The notes beneath the pieces are model-generated. The model saw nothing but the letters and a program-made list of their open reading frames with translations. It was not told the origin of the DNA and made no database searches. The translations under genes and the position numbers were made by a program. Positions 36,803-47,071 of a DNA stretch of 64,000 nt are shown piece by piece. The DNA lies in NCBI RefSeq assembly GCF_040564635.1, contig NZ_CP159837.1:3645001-3709000 (forward strand), written 5' to 3'. Within the stretch, counting starts at the first letter, position 1, and every line of letters begins with the position of its first letter. The DNA comes from Planktothricoides raciborskii GIHE-MW2. GTDB taxonomy: Bacteria > Cyanobacteriota > Cyanobacteriia > Cyanobacteriales > Laspinemataceae.

Positions 36803-37636
36803 CTAATCCTGCAATAGCCAAAAGCCACTATAAGTCATTCCAGAATCATCCGGTTGAACCAGGAGAAAATGTAACCCTTTAATCAGTTGTTTCCGGGTTT
36901 GATAATTTTGGGCTGCTGCCGCAACTTCTTGGTCTTCAAAGGTGGCAATAACCCAGCGATCGCACAAACCAGCCTCTAAGATTAATCCATCTGGTTGACC
37001 GGGGATATAATTAATCGATACCGGATTAATTTCTTGCAGCCATCGGGCTAATTGCATCGATGACCGACCGCCATAAATCACAATCCCAGGGACGGCCACC
37101 GTTGAGGCTAATCCTAACTGAATCGGGGTAACAAATTCGGGGATTTCTTTGACGGGAATCGGCAAATCTGCAAAGGTATCAATTAAATCCCCAGCTTTTA
37201 CCGTTGCCATACGCCATTGTTCTCCCCAGAGGTTTTCTGGTAATGGTAATGGAGGCGGTTTATCTATGGCTAATGGTTCATAATTTTCTCGGATATAACG
37301 AGGATCGCTGGGATATTCTTTTGCCCTGTCAATGAGCGATCGCTTCAAAGCCAAAGTGCGCCGTGTTGGTTCTACGGGAATCCCGAAGCTTTGAGCCACA
37401 GTCTCAATTAAACTCAAACTCTGAGGTCGAAATACTTGGATTTTATCCGGTAGTTTCCCATGATTAACTTGCGGGAATTGCGCCCGAACCCAATCAGCAT
37501 TGACCTCGGATTGCGGACATAAATTAGAAAATAAAGGGGCTGAATCACTGGCATCACAAACCAGTAATTCCCATAAAGGTTGTCCCGATTCATTTTTCAG
37601 GGGACGACGATAGCAGTCAACTTGCCAAATTTTCAT
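36803..37636 (-). CDS. Tab2/Atab2-family RNA-binding protein
   Basis: The family (DUF1092) is named after the chloroplast protein that binds psaB mRNA and promotes photosystem I translation. The 277 aa begin MKIWQVDCYRRPLKNESGQP and end in the conserved GLHFLLVQPDDSGMTYSGFW motif. The segments PRYIRENYEPLAIDKPPPLP and GIVIYGGRSSMQLARWLQ are also typical. It is present in nearly all cyanobacteria, as expected for a role in photosystem assembly. Confidence 0.92.
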   Translation of the reverse strand: MKIWQVDCYRRPLKNESGQPLWELLVCDASDSAPLFSNLCPQSEVNADWVRAQFPQVNHGKLPDKIQVFRPQSLSLIETVAQSFGIPVEPTRRTLALKRSLIDRAKEYPSDPRYIRENYEPLAIDKPPPLPLPENLWGEQWRMATVKAGDLIDTFADLPIPVKEIPEFVTPIQLGLASTVAVPGIVIYGGRSSMQLARWLQEINPVSINYIPGQPDGLILEAGLCDRWVIATFEDQEVAAAAQNYQTRKQLIKGLHFLLVQPDDSGMTYSGFWLLQD

Positions 37637-37768
37637 TGATTAAATATAGAATGTGTTAAGAACAGGATAGAGGAAAGAGGGAAGGGGGAATAGGAAAGAG
37701 TTTGGAAAAATCAACCATGTGTAGGCATTGGCCAATCTGAGATGAACCCGACAATAATGCATTTTGAT

Positions 37769-38272
37769 TCAATCGATGTCAAATATCTGGTAATCAGTAA
37801 ATAAATCATTAATCTGTTCTAAATTTAAATCAAATTGACCAATAGAAATTAACTCTACCCACCGTCCCTCTGGCTGATGGGCTAAACGAATTTGCCAATA
37901 ATTCTCTGGCAAATATGGTAATCTTTCCGCCCATTCGATCGCGACAATTCCTGGTTCAACTTCTATCCCTTCCCAATAAATTTCTGGGTTAAGACTCGGT
38001 ATTTGGGCAGGTTCTAAACGATATAAGTCGAGATGGTAAAGGGGAATTCTGCCTTCTAGATATTCTGTGATTAAGGTAAAAGTTGGGCTAACAATCGGTT
38101 CAGTAATATTCAAACCTGCCCCAATTCCTTGAACTAAGGTTGTTTTTCCCGCACCCAAGTCCCCTGACAGCAAAAGAATACTGCGTGGTTTGAGCGATCG
38201 CCCTAAAAACATTCCTAATTCAATAGTCGCCGTAGGATCGGCTAAAAAAATTCTCTTTCCCTGTTGACGCAT
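37769..38272 (-). CDS. tsaE: tRNA t6A biosynthesis ATPase TsaE
   Basis: TsaE is the P-loop ATPase that supports TsaB/TsaD in making threonylcarbamoyladenosine at position 37 of ANN-decoding tRNAs. The 167 aa include Walker A GDLGAGKTTLVQGI, the switch SPTFTLITEY, LYHLDLYRLE and IAIEW-like AIEWAERLP. The gene is separate from tsaB/tsaD, which is common. Confidence 0.95.
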   Translation of the reverse strand: MRQQGKRIFLADPTATIELGMFLGRSLKPRSILLLSGDLGAGKTTLVQGIGAGLNITEPIVSPTFTLITEYLEGRIPLYHLDLYRLEPAQIPSLNPEIYWEGIEVEPGIVAIEWAERLPYLPENYWQIRLAHQPEGRWVELISIGQFDLNLEQINDLFTDYQIFDID

Positions 38273-38465
38273 ATCTCGGTAAACAATAGTAAATATTATG
38301 GAAGTATAATGGCAGTTTATTCAATCTTTTGCCGTGTGATAGGCCGGATGATATTAGATATTGTATCAGAGATTGATTCTTGCTAAAATTCCCTGAATGT
38401 ATTACCCTTCCCTGGATCTAATATCTTCATCTACGCGGCAAAAACCTGACGCTCTTTATTCAGCT

Positions 38466-39881
38466 TTACACTTTCGTTTTAAGTAGTTGCATTCGACTGT
38501 ACCAACGCAATAAAACCCGAGCCAGCAGTTGAGGATTATGCCGAACATAACCCGTGTCAGGGTCTTCTTCCATCACATTAGCATTCACAATTTGTCTCCC
38601 AGAATTTTTGATAGCTTCGCGATCTAAAAAAACCGGATGAGAATTATCTTGAGCATAGCGAATTAAGGCTTGAGCCGATGGGGATTGTGACTGCACTAAT
38701 ACGGCATTAAATAACTGACGACCACAGGCAAGATCGATCGCCTTAATATGATCGGCAACGCTGTAATCTTGGGTTTCTCCCGGTTGAGTCATAATATTGC
38801 ACACATAGATTTTCGGGATATCTTTTCGGTCGATCGCCTCAGTAATTTGCGGCACCAAAAGATTAGGAATCACACTCGTATATAAACTACCTGGGCCGAG
38901 AATAATAAAATCAGCTTCCTCAATGGCTTGAAGGGCTTTCGGTAACGCTGGGGGATTAGCTGGAATGCAGCCAATTTTGACAATTTTGCCCCCCGCTTCA
39001 GAAATACTCGACTCCCCAGTAATGCAACGTCCATCGGCTAATTCCGCCCAAAGATTCACATCACAAAGAGTGGCTGGCAGCACTTCCCCCCGCACGGCTA
39101 AAACCTGAGAACTAGCAGCGATCGCTCGTTCCAAGTCTCCGGTAATATCAGTCATAGCTGTAAGAAATAGATTACCAAAACTATGACCTTCTAAACCTTT
39201 ACCGGCACGAAAACGATATTTAAACAACTCAGTTAATAACTTTTCCTCTGCCGCTAACGCAGATAAACAGTTACGAATATCTCCAGGGGGCAACACACCA
39301 TTTTCTCGCCGCAGACGGCCAGAAGATCCCCCATCATCGGCCACGGTGACGATCGCCGTAATATTACTACTGTAATGTTTCAATCCCCTAAGCAACGTCG
39401 AAAGACCAGTCCCACCGCCAACCACCACAATTTTTGGCCCGCGATTTAATCGGCGATGATTCAGCAACAAATCCACCAATTCCTCATCATTATCGGGTCT
39501 TAAAGCCCCGGCGATCGCACCCACAGTCCGCCCGTGAGCCCACAGCAACAACAAAATCCCCATCACAAGAACCAACGGGCCACTAATATAATTAGGGATC
39601 ACCGTAGTCAGAGTAGACAGAAACGTCTCCAGAAATTGCATCACCCGAAAAATGGGGTTCAATCTAATCCAAATCGCTAGACCCAACAGACTGAGGATCA
39701 CTCCCAAAACACTAATCAGTAACCAGCGCTTCACAAATAATCCAGGGGAAAGCCATTTGGCCCACTGATTAACCCGATTTGAAGGTCGGCGGGAATACAA
39801 ATTCTGGGTACTTCCGGCAGCAAATGAGCGGGTTTCAAACTCAATTGCTTGAATTGCTTTTCTCAAGAAACCGTTGGCCAT
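38466..39881 (-). CDS. yvcK: YvcK/CofD-like regulator
   Basis: The 471-aa protein has two TM helices in its N-terminal 130 residues ([20 protein letters not shown] and [17 protein letters not shown]), an extension typical of cyanobacterial members. The YvcK core follows with [47 protein letters not shown] and [16 protein letters not shown]. YvcK proteins bind UDP-sugars and affect carbon metabolism and cell shape; the CofD fold transfers phospholactate but no such activity is expected here. Confidence 0.92.
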   Translation of the reverse strand: MANGFLRKAIQAIEFETRSFAAGSTQNLYSRRPSNRVNQWAKWLSPGLFVKRWLLISVLGVILSLLGLAIWIRLNPIFRVMQFLETFLSTLTTVIPNYISGPLVLVMGILLLLWAHGRTVGAIAGALRPDNDEELVDLLLNHRRLNRGPKIVVVGGGTGLSTLLRGLKHYSSNITAIVTVADDGGSSGRLRRENGVLPPGDIRNCLSALAAEEKLLTELFKYRFRAGKGLEGHSFGNLFLTAMTDITGDLERAIAASSQVLAVRGEVLPATLCDVNLWAELADGRCITGESSISEAGGKIVKIGCIPANPPALPKALQAIEEADFIILGPGSLYTSVIPNLLVPQITEAIDRKDIPKIYVCNIMTQPGETQDYSVADHIKAIDLACGRQLFNAVLVQSQSPSAQALIRYAQDNSHPVFLDREAIKNSGRQIVNANVMEEDPDTGYVRHNPQLLARVLLRWYSRMQLLKTKV

Positions 39882-40455
39882 AATTAATTTTGACTTTACA
39901 GGATAAAAAAAACGATATACAAAACTTTACACTACACATACAATGGTTGACTGATGACCGTTTGATCTTCAGGCATCCCTTCCCACCACCTGAGTATCCG
40001 GGAGTTCGGGGAGTTGACGGCTATGCTGGCGTGCCGGTTGACGGCTGACGGTTGACGGTTGACGGTTGATTATTTTAGAATAATTAGCATTTAGTTTGCA
40101 TTTTTAGATCAAGTTCTTTTAGATTAGAGAAAATCTGGCTAAAAATTGTGATTTCTTTAACAAACAGCTAATAATTCTCGTAATTATCGTAATTATCGTA
40201 AATTACCTGTTGATAATCTGTTGATGTTCTGTTGATGTTCTCTTGATGAGCGGCGATCAAATTTATATAATTTAACTGTTTAATCAAAACCCATCAATAA
40301 CCAAGGTTAGGCCGTCCCTCGCTTGTCAATGCTAACCTCAAAAAAGTAGGGGACTAAAGAAGATTCAATCCTCTCTGGCGCAAGACTGCCATCTTTAAAC
40401 GGTACAGACCACTATACTAATCTTTGAGTTTCCGCTCAGGATAGGACAACATCAA
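39882..40455. other. Intergenic region between divergent yvcK and mlaF-like genes
   Basis: It contains a 7-bp tandem repeat (CGGTTGA/CGGCTGA, five units, about 40035-40070) and TAATTATCG direct repeats near 40175-40200. It also has a weak GGTTAG/CTAACC hairpin followed by A residues near 40303-40342. A promoter for the plus-strand ABC gene must lie here, but no clear hexamers were found. No coding sequence is supported. Confidence 0.5.
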
Positions 40456-41241
40456 ATGATCGACGAGCCTTTAATTGAATTAAAAGGAGTATCTAAGGCG
40501 TTTGGCGGGAAGGCCATCTTAGATGATGTCAATTTGATTATAAAAAAGCATGAAGCTTTGGGAATTATCGGCCCATCTGGGACGGGAAAATCAACAATTC
40601 TGAGGATTATCGCCGGTTTGCTGGAACCGGATAGTGGTGAGGTTTATGTCCAGGGGACTTTGCGGAAGCATTGGCTCGACGATCTCCAGGATCCGATTGG
40701 GATTGGGATGGTGTTTCAAAATGCGGCTTTGTTTGATTCGTTAACCGTTGATGAAAATATTGGCTTTTTGCTTTATCAGCATTCTAGGCTATCCCGTAAA
40801 CAAATTAGAGAGTTGGTGAATCAAAAACTGGAAATGGTGGGTTTGCCGGGAATCGGCGATCGCTATCCCGCTGAACTTTCCGGGGGGATGCGGAAGCGAG
40901 TCAGTTTTGCCAGAGCGATTATGACCAACCCCCACAATCCCAGAGCCAACCCAGAGGTGTTACTGTACGATGAACCGACCGCAGGACTCGACCCGATCGC
41001 CTCAACGGTGATTGAAGACTTAATCCGAGATTTGCAAGCGGCAAAAGGCGGTTGTAGTACATACGTCATGGTGACACATCAAGATAGCACCATTCGTCGT
41101 ACCACCGATAGAATTATCTTTTTGTATCAGGGCAAAGTCCAATGGCAAGGAAGTGTGGAGCAAATCGATCGTGAAACCAATCCATTAGTTAAACAATTTT
41201 TTAGTGGCAGTGTGAGTGGACCGATTCAAGTGGTCGGGTAA
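40456..41241 (+). CDS. Mla-type lipid ABC transporter ATPase
   Basis: This 261-aa ATPase of the MlaF/Ttg2A group has Walker A GPSGTGKST, the Q-loop MVFQNAALFDSLTV, signature LSGGMRKRVSFARAI, Walker B VLLYDEPTAGLDP and the H-loop VMVTHQDS. It pairs with the MCE protein encoded 231 nt downstream and presumably powers lipid movement between inner and outer (or thylakoid) membranes. The permease (MlaE-like) gene is not in the window. The start at ATG 40456 (MIDEPLIELKGVSKAFGG) fits. Confidence 0.92.
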   Translation: MIDEPLIELKGVSKAFGGKAILDDVNLIIKKHEALGIIGPSGTGKSTILRIIAGLLEPDSGEVYVQGTLRKHWLDDLQDPIGIGMVFQNAALFDSLTVDENIGFLLYQHSRLSRKQIRELVNQKLEMVGLPGIGDRYPAELSGGMRKRVSFARAIMTNPHNPRANPEVLLYDEPTAGLDPIASTVIEDLIRDLQAAKGGCSTYVMVTHQDSTIRRTTDRIIFLYQGKVQWQGSVEQIDRETNPLVKQFFSGSVSGPIQVVG

Positions 41242-41472
41242 ATCAAGTGGATCTCGTCCCAGTACCACCCAGTTCAAAATTGGTAGGAGCAATTCCTCAA
41301 TTGCCCCGACTGAAATCGGTGAAATCATAAAATATTGCGTTAAATATTAAGTGAAGTATTAAATAAAATGTTAATTCAAGTATTAGATTAAATGTTAATT
41401 TAAATATTAGATTAAATCTTGGTTTAATTCTAGAGAAAATAAAACAGAGCGTGTTATTCAGGAGGAAATATT

Positions 41473-42927
41473 GTGTCGCGACGAATGATCAGAGAAGGCT
41501 CATTGGGCTTGTTAATTTTATTGGGTCTGGGTTTATTTGGCAGTTTTTTCCTGTGGTTGCGAGGATTTAGTTTCGGCAGACAATATTACACGGTAGTGGT
41601 TGAATTTCGGGATATTGCCAAACTGCAACTAGGCGCACCCGTGCGATACCGTGGGGTACAAATTGGTGCGGTTTCCGAGATTAATGCTCGTTCTAATCAA
41701 GTGGATGTGGAGATTCAAATTAGCCCAGCGACCCTACGGATTCCTAGACAAGTGAGGATTGAAGTCAGTCAGGCGGGATTTATTGGGGAAACTTCGATTG
41801 ATATTTTTCCTTTCCAAGAGGTTTCGATCTCCGCTAGAAATACGAATCCTTTAGACAAAAACTGTAAATCAGAGTTAATTATCTGCGATCGCGATCGGCT
41901 TCAAGGAGAAATCGGTGTCACCTTTGATGAACTATTACGCAACTCCCTAGGCTTGAGCAAGTTATTTGCCAATCCCCAATTTTTTGGCAACCTCAACCAA
42001 CTGATCCAAAACACCACCGTTGTCACCGCCGAGGTGACAGCCCTAAGTCGCGATCTTCAACAGTTAACCCAATTAACCGAAAAAGAATTGGCCAGGGTTT
42101 CCACCACCGCAGTTCAATCAGCAAATACCATTAATCAAGCGGTCACTCAAATTAGTGGCACCGTCAACGAATTAGGCACCACCGCCAAACAAGTCACCGC
42201 TTCCATTGATCGGATTAGCAGCACCGCCAATCAGGTTGGCAATACCATTAGTCAATTTGGCGACACGGCCAATCAGGTTGGCAATACCATCGATCAGTTT
42301 GGCAGCACCGCCAATCAAATTGGCAATACCGTTGGTCAACTCCAAACCACCGCCAATGAACTCAACAGTTTAGTCCGAAATGTAAATGGATTGGTGGTCG
42401 CCAACCGTTCCACCTTAGTGCAAACTTTAAATAACTTGAGTCAAACCAGTGAAGACCTCCGGGTGGCGGTCAATCGTCTCGATCCCGCCATCTCCCAGGT
42501 AGAAACCGGATTAAATCAAGCTCAAATCCCTCAACTGCTGACCAACTTACAGCAAGTCTCCGCTAATGCGGTTCAAGTTTCCAATGATGCCGCCCAAGCG
42601 ACGGCTAATTTAAAAGACTTATCCAATCCCACCAATTTAATCTTGTTGCAACAAACCCTCGATTCGGCCAGGGCTACGTTTGAAAATGCTGAGAAAATTA
42701 CCTCGGATTTAGATCGTTTAACCGGAGATCCGACATTTTTTAATGATTTGCGCCAGTTGATCGACAGTCTGAATAATTTATTATCCGTGACCGAACAATT
42801 AGAAGAACAAACCGCGATCGCGCAGAATCTCGATCCCATCGTTAAAATCGTCAACGATCAAGCCACATCCTTGCCGGACATCAACCAATTACCATTACAA
42901 AATCCCCCCTCCCCCAAAGCCCCATAA
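41473..42927 (+). CDS. MCE/MlaD-family lipid-binding protein
   Basis: The GTG start at 41473 has a strong AGGAGG seven nt upstream. An N-terminal TM (LGLLILLGLGLFGSFFLWLR) anchors one MCE domain (about 38-118; YTVVVEFRDIAKLQLGAPVR, YRGVQIGAV). A long helical tail follows with five near-repeats of the type TANQVGNTISQFGD (residues about 225-300). Such tails form a hydrophobic tunnel or needle through which lipids pass. The protein is the substrate-binding partner of the upstream ATPase. Confidence 0.92.
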   Translation: MSRRMIREGSLGLLILLGLGLFGSFFLWLRGFSFGRQYYTVVVEFRDIAKLQLGAPVRYRGVQIGAVSEINARSNQVDVEIQISPATLRIPRQVRIEVSQAGFIGETSIDIFPFQEVSISARNTNPLDKNCKSELIICDRDRLQGEIGVTFDELLRNSLGLSKLFANPQFFGNLNQLIQNTTVVTAEVTALSRDLQQLTQLTEKELARVSTTAVQSANTINQAVTQISGTVNELGTTAKQVTASIDRISSTANQVGNTISQFGDTANQVGNTIDQFGSTANQIGNTVGQLQTTANELNSLVRNVNGLVVANRSTLVQTLNNLSQTSEDLRVAVNRLDPAISQVETGLNQAQIPQLLTNLQQVSANAVQVSNDAAQATANLKDLSNPTNLILLQQTLDSARATFENAEKITSDLDRLTGDPTFFNDLRQLIDSLNNLLSVTEQLEEQTAIAQNLDPIVKIVNDQATSLPDINQLPLQNPPSPKAP

Positions 42928-42980
42928 TTAATTATTTGTTTATGGTGAATAGTGATTACAGATTCCCTTTTTAATCTTTA

Positions 42981-43121
42981 ATTTTGAATTTTGAATTTTG
43001 AATTTTGAATTTTGAATTTTGAATTTTGAATTTTGAATTTTGAATTTTGAATTTTGAATTTTGAATTTTGAATTTTGAATTTTGAATTTTGAATTTTGAA
43101 TTTTGAATTTTGAATTTTGAA
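42981..43121. repeat. 7-bp tandem repeat GAATTTT, about 20 copies
   Basis: An almost perfect head-to-tail run of TTTTGAA heptamers covers about 140 nt after the MCE gene. Its right end cuts into the remnant of a DIP1984-type gene. The period of seven keeps it out of any stable coding phase. Confidence 0.97.
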
Positions 43122-43124
43122 GTT

Positions 43125-43308
43125 TTACTCTTTACTCTTTGTTTCTAATTCTGCTAGGCTTTGGGGATTTTCTGGGGGTGCTTCCTCCTCTTGGATTTTG
43201 GCGGCATTGACTAAGCGCGATTCCCTCGCCTGAGCTTTCGCGCGATCGCCACTTTTCGATCCGCTTCTGATAATCCGCTCTTATAATTAAGGCTTCTGCT
43301 AATTTCAT
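43125..43308 (-). pseudogene. Broken DIP1984-family gene
   Basis: From ATG 43308 the frame starts MKLAEALIIRADYQKRIEKW, the usual beginning of DIP1984/septicolysin-like proteins. It then becomes nonsense over a HIP1-containing repeat, and a shifted frame resumes with RLVNAAKIQEEEAPPENPQS. The gene ends where the GAATTTT tandem tract begins, so about two thirds of the protein is missing. A repeat insertion plus the expanding tract seem to have destroyed it. Confidence 0.65.
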
Positions 43309-43452
43309 ATCACCTTTTTGGTTAAATAAACTACAAATTTAATCTTTTTTTGTAATTAGTTATTTGCCCTTCGGAAGTATAGATTAAAACAAATCAGGTG
43401 GGGAAATTTCCGCCACCTGATAGGGTTAATCTATGGGGTTAATCTATGGGGG

Positions 43453-43812
43453 TTAATCCTCTGGGGATAAGCTGCTGGCATTAATCCCAAATAGATTTTC
43501 CAGTTGGTCCGTTGACCAAGATTCTGTGCGGTAGGCGATCGCAGAAATGGAGGACAAGCGGATTAACCAAGCGGTACTTTCATAGGACGCTTCTTCTTGT
43601 TCGTCTTCGTAAAACGTTCCTAACACCAGAATTTCCAGAAATTCTCGATTGAGATTGATTGGTACACCACTAAAACTTCTTTCTTCTGTTTCAATCCAAA
43701 CTTGAGTACCTCGATCAAGTGCTTCTTGTAGTCTTTGATAGAGGAGATTTGATTTTTTGACCTTGGTTTTTTTTCCCACGGTGTTTTTCCTTATGGAAAT
43801 GTCAGTGGACAA
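43453..43812 (-). CDS. Small Sm-like protein downstream of the Ro-like gene
   Basis: The 119-aa protein has a basic N-terminus (RKNTVGKKTKVKKSNLLYQR). A beta-rich core follows whose pattern recalls Sm1 (VWIETEERSFSGVPINLN, then LEILVLG) and Sm2 (AWLIRLSSISAIAY) motifs. An Sm/LSm fold is inference; the family is otherwise hypothetical to me. It lies 78 nt after the Ro-like gene on the same strand, so RNA-linked function is plausible. The C-terminus is acidic (NASSLSPED). Confidence 0.6.
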   Translation of the reverse strand: MSTDISIRKNTVGKKTKVKKSNLLYQRLQEALDRGTQVWIETEERSFSGVPINLNREFLEILVLGTFYEDEQEEASYESTAWLIRLSSISAIAYRTESWSTDQLENLFGINASSLSPED

Positions 43813-43890
43813 GCGATCGTGTCAAGGAGAGAAAATGCTGAGAGTTAATACACTTTTGGCATATTATGAGCCTTCTCCCCTTGAAGTGAA

Positions 43891-45327
<1,437 letters not shown>

Positions 45328-45376
45328 TCACCTCTTATGGTTCAAAATAACTAAGGAAGCAGATGTCGCCCACTCT

Positions 45377-45543
45377 AAAAAAAGAGTGCCGCGCAAGTTT
45401 TAGCCGGAAAGTATTAGCCTGTGCTGACATAGAAACCGGGTTTCTGAAAAAAAACAATTTCATCCTCAGATGAGACAAAAAAACCCGGTTTATAAAATTA
45501 AATCGTTCAGCCCTGTAAACCTTCCTAATTTGGGCGCAGCGAC
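45377..45543 (-). ncRNA. Y-RNA-like RNA D (no tRNA-like domain)
   Basis: The 5' arm GTCGCTGCGC (45543-45534) pairs with the 3' arm GCGCGGCAC (45394-45386), nine pairs with one bulge, and seven Us follow (45383-45377). Inside are GCGCCC on the 5' side and AAAACUUGCGC on the 3' side, matching the other three RNAs, and further pairing (GGAAGG/CUUUCC, GCUGA/UCAGC). The distal arm holds an AAACCGGGTTT/AAACCCGGTTT hairpin. The 3' end is 52 nt before the Ro-like start codon. Confidence 0.5.
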
Positions 45544-45613
45544 AATATGTTTTGGTGAAAATAATTTGACAATTTGACAATTTGACAATTTGACAATATT
45601 TGTGAATTATTTT

Positions 45614-46081
45614 TTAATGCGGACAGCCAAACGGTGATCCTTTGTCGGTCAGGAGTCGCAAAGGATAAATTGGCCCGCCGCTGGCCAAATAATCACAAAT
45701 TTCGCACACTTCCTGGGCTCTCAAGGGTAATTTTTTCATCTCTTCTCGACAAAACCAACCAGCCCTTAAGGATTCGTGATCCGCAATACTTTTTGGCGCC
45801 GTATCGTCCAAGGGATGCGCCAAAAAAATCACCCGAAACCGGGCTTTATCCTTAACAGGAGTATGCTCGATTCTTAAAATTCCATCCAGGGCAATGGGAA
45901 TTCCCCCTTCTTCTAGCGTTTCCCTGACTGCCGCTGCCATCAAAGTTTCTCCTGGATCCACTTTTCCATGCGGAAAATACCAATTCTGACCGTATTTCGG
46001 TTCCTGAATTAACAGAAACCGATGGTGATAACGGACAACAACTAGGACAAAATAAAAGGTGATAATCGGCTGACGCGACAT
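45614..46081 (-). CDS. Nudix hydrolase
   Basis: Nudix enzymes hydrolyse nucleoside diphosphates linked to other groups, including capped RNA ends. From ATG 46081 (MSRQPIITFYFVLVVVRYHH) the protein has 155 aa, the usual size. The full Nudix box GX5EX7REX2EEXGX is present (GKVDPGETLMAAAVRETLEE, GG). The frame stays open far upstream only because of a 14-bp tandem repeat, so longer starts are rejected. It sits between Y-RNA-like elements and the Ro-like gene; a link to RNA end processing is possible but unproven. Confidence 0.88.
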   Translation of the reverse strand: MSRQPIITFYFVLVVVRYHHRFLLIQEPKYGQNWYFPHGKVDPGETLMAAAVRETLEEGGIPIALDGILRIEHTPVKDKARFRVIFLAHPLDDTAPKSIADHESLRAGWFCREEMKKLPLRAQEVCEICDYLASGGPIYPLRLLTDKGSPFGCPH

Positions 46082-46121
46082 GGAATTGAGCGGCTTCCAG
46101 GAGCGATCGGGTTTAGTGTTT

Positions 46122-46356
46122 GGTAAATATTGCTTGGTAAATATTGCTTGGTAAATATTGCTTGGTAAATATTGCTTGGTAAATATTGCTTGGTAAATAT
46201 TGCTTGGTAAATATTGTTTGGTAAATATTGTTTGGTAAATATTGTTTGGTAAATATTGCTTGGTAAATATTGCTTGGCAAATATTGTTTGGCAAATATTG
46301 TTTGGCAAATATTGTTTGGCAAATATTGTTTGGCAAATATTGTTTGGCAAATATTG
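46122..46356. repeat. 14-bp tandem repeat TTGCTTGGTAAATA, about 16 copies
   Basis: Head-to-tail copies drift gradually from TTGCTTGGTAAATA to TTGTTTGGTAAATA to TTGTTTGGCAAATA along the tract, showing sub-family spread by local duplication. It lies directly upstream of the Nudix start. All three frames on the minus strand stay open across it and encode YLPNNICQTIFAKQ-like repeats, which I regard as untranslated. Confidence 0.97.
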
Positions 46357-46390
46357 AAAATTCAAGCAAAATCAAGCCAAATTAAATAGG

Positions 46391-46470
46391 TGACTCCGTA
46401 CAAGTTTAGAAAGCTATTGGCTCGAATGGAAATCAAGGGTGTAAGCTTTCTGGGTTAGGGTACGGAGTCA
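46391..46470 (-). ncRNA. Y-RNA-like RNA A (short form)
   Basis: Perfect 11-bp outer arms TGACTCCGTAC (46470-46460) and GTACGGAGTCA (46401-46391) enclose an internal loop (CCTAACCC against AAACTT). A second perfect 7-bp stem, AGAAAGC/GCTTTCT, follows, capped by a 30-nt loop beginning TTACACCC. The design equals RNAs B and C but lacks the tRNA-like part. Total about 80 nt. Confidence 0.65.
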
Positions 46471-46602
46471 TTGTTCCTGATTGATTTTAAAAGGTTCTTC
46501 TGTTTATGATTCGCCTATCGCAGATATTTCTGAGCAAATCAGTGCGATCAAACATCAGCAAGTTGTTAAAGAATCTAAACAACATTAACCGAGTGGATGA
46601 TT

Positions 46603-46736
46603 AAAAGACACCCCGCGCAAGTAAAAAAAGCCGTGGTTTCATACGCAGGAATTGAACCTGCATCATCCTGATCTTAAGTCAAGCGCCTATACCATTTGGC
46701 TAGTATGTAAGCTTTTTTAGTTAGGGCGCGAGATGT
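46603..46736 (-). ncRNA. Y-RNA-like RNA B with tRNA-like domain
   Basis: Outer arms ACATCTCGCGC / GCGCGGGGTGT pair over 11 bp (with G-U), followed by four Us. The internal loop is CCTAACT against TACTT, and the inner stem is AAAAAAGC/GCTTTTTT. The apex (46640-46707) folds as a tRNA: acceptor CATAC/GTATG, D-arm GCC/GGC with GG in the loop, anticodon arm CTTGA/TCAGG with loop CTTAAGA (UAA), and T-arm GCAGG-TTCAATT-CCTGC. The short acceptor stem, extra 5' and 3' stems and lack of a long variable arm argue against a real tRNA-Leu. Confidence 0.7.
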
Positions 46737-46984
46737 ATATTTCAACCATAGCACATTCTCTCGGTAATTATGTAAAGCTTTGTTGACAAATTGGCCGGAA
46801 CAAATGCCGGAACAAATTTTTCCCTTTCTCACTGCTGACTGGCAATAGGGGACTTTTTGGCATTTGGCAAAATCCCGCTACCTGAAAGCCCGTTTTCTGA
46901 GTATATATGCTGATTATCTGAACCCTGAACCATCCAAAGGCAAACGGATTTCTAGGGGTCAAACTCAGATCGCAGAATTAATCA

Positions 46985-47050
46985 CATAATCACTCACATA
47001 ATGTCACACATAATGTCACACATAATGTCACATATAATGTCACATATTTG
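46985..47050. repeat. 12-13-bp direct repeat ACATAATGTCAC, four to five copies
   Basis: Copies of CACATAATGTCA follow one another with slight drift (CACATATAATGTCA). They lie between RNA B and RNA C, in a 340-nt spacer that otherwise shows a few hairpins but no gene. TGACA/TGTCA half-sites could be operator-like, but the simple-repeat explanation is enough. Confidence 0.8.
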
Positions 47051-47071
47051 ATCAGATAATTGGCAGCGAGG

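Noticed and set aside
46082-46375. N-terminal extension of the Nudix protein made of YLPNNICQTIFAKQ-type repeats
   Set aside because: The frame is open only because a 14-bp tandem repeat keeps all frames free of stops. The Nudix fold is complete from ATG 46081.
46640-46707. Ordinary tRNA-Leu(UAA)
   Set aside because: It has a short acceptor stem and no long variable arm, and it is embedded in extended terminal stems shared with three neighbouring RNAs.
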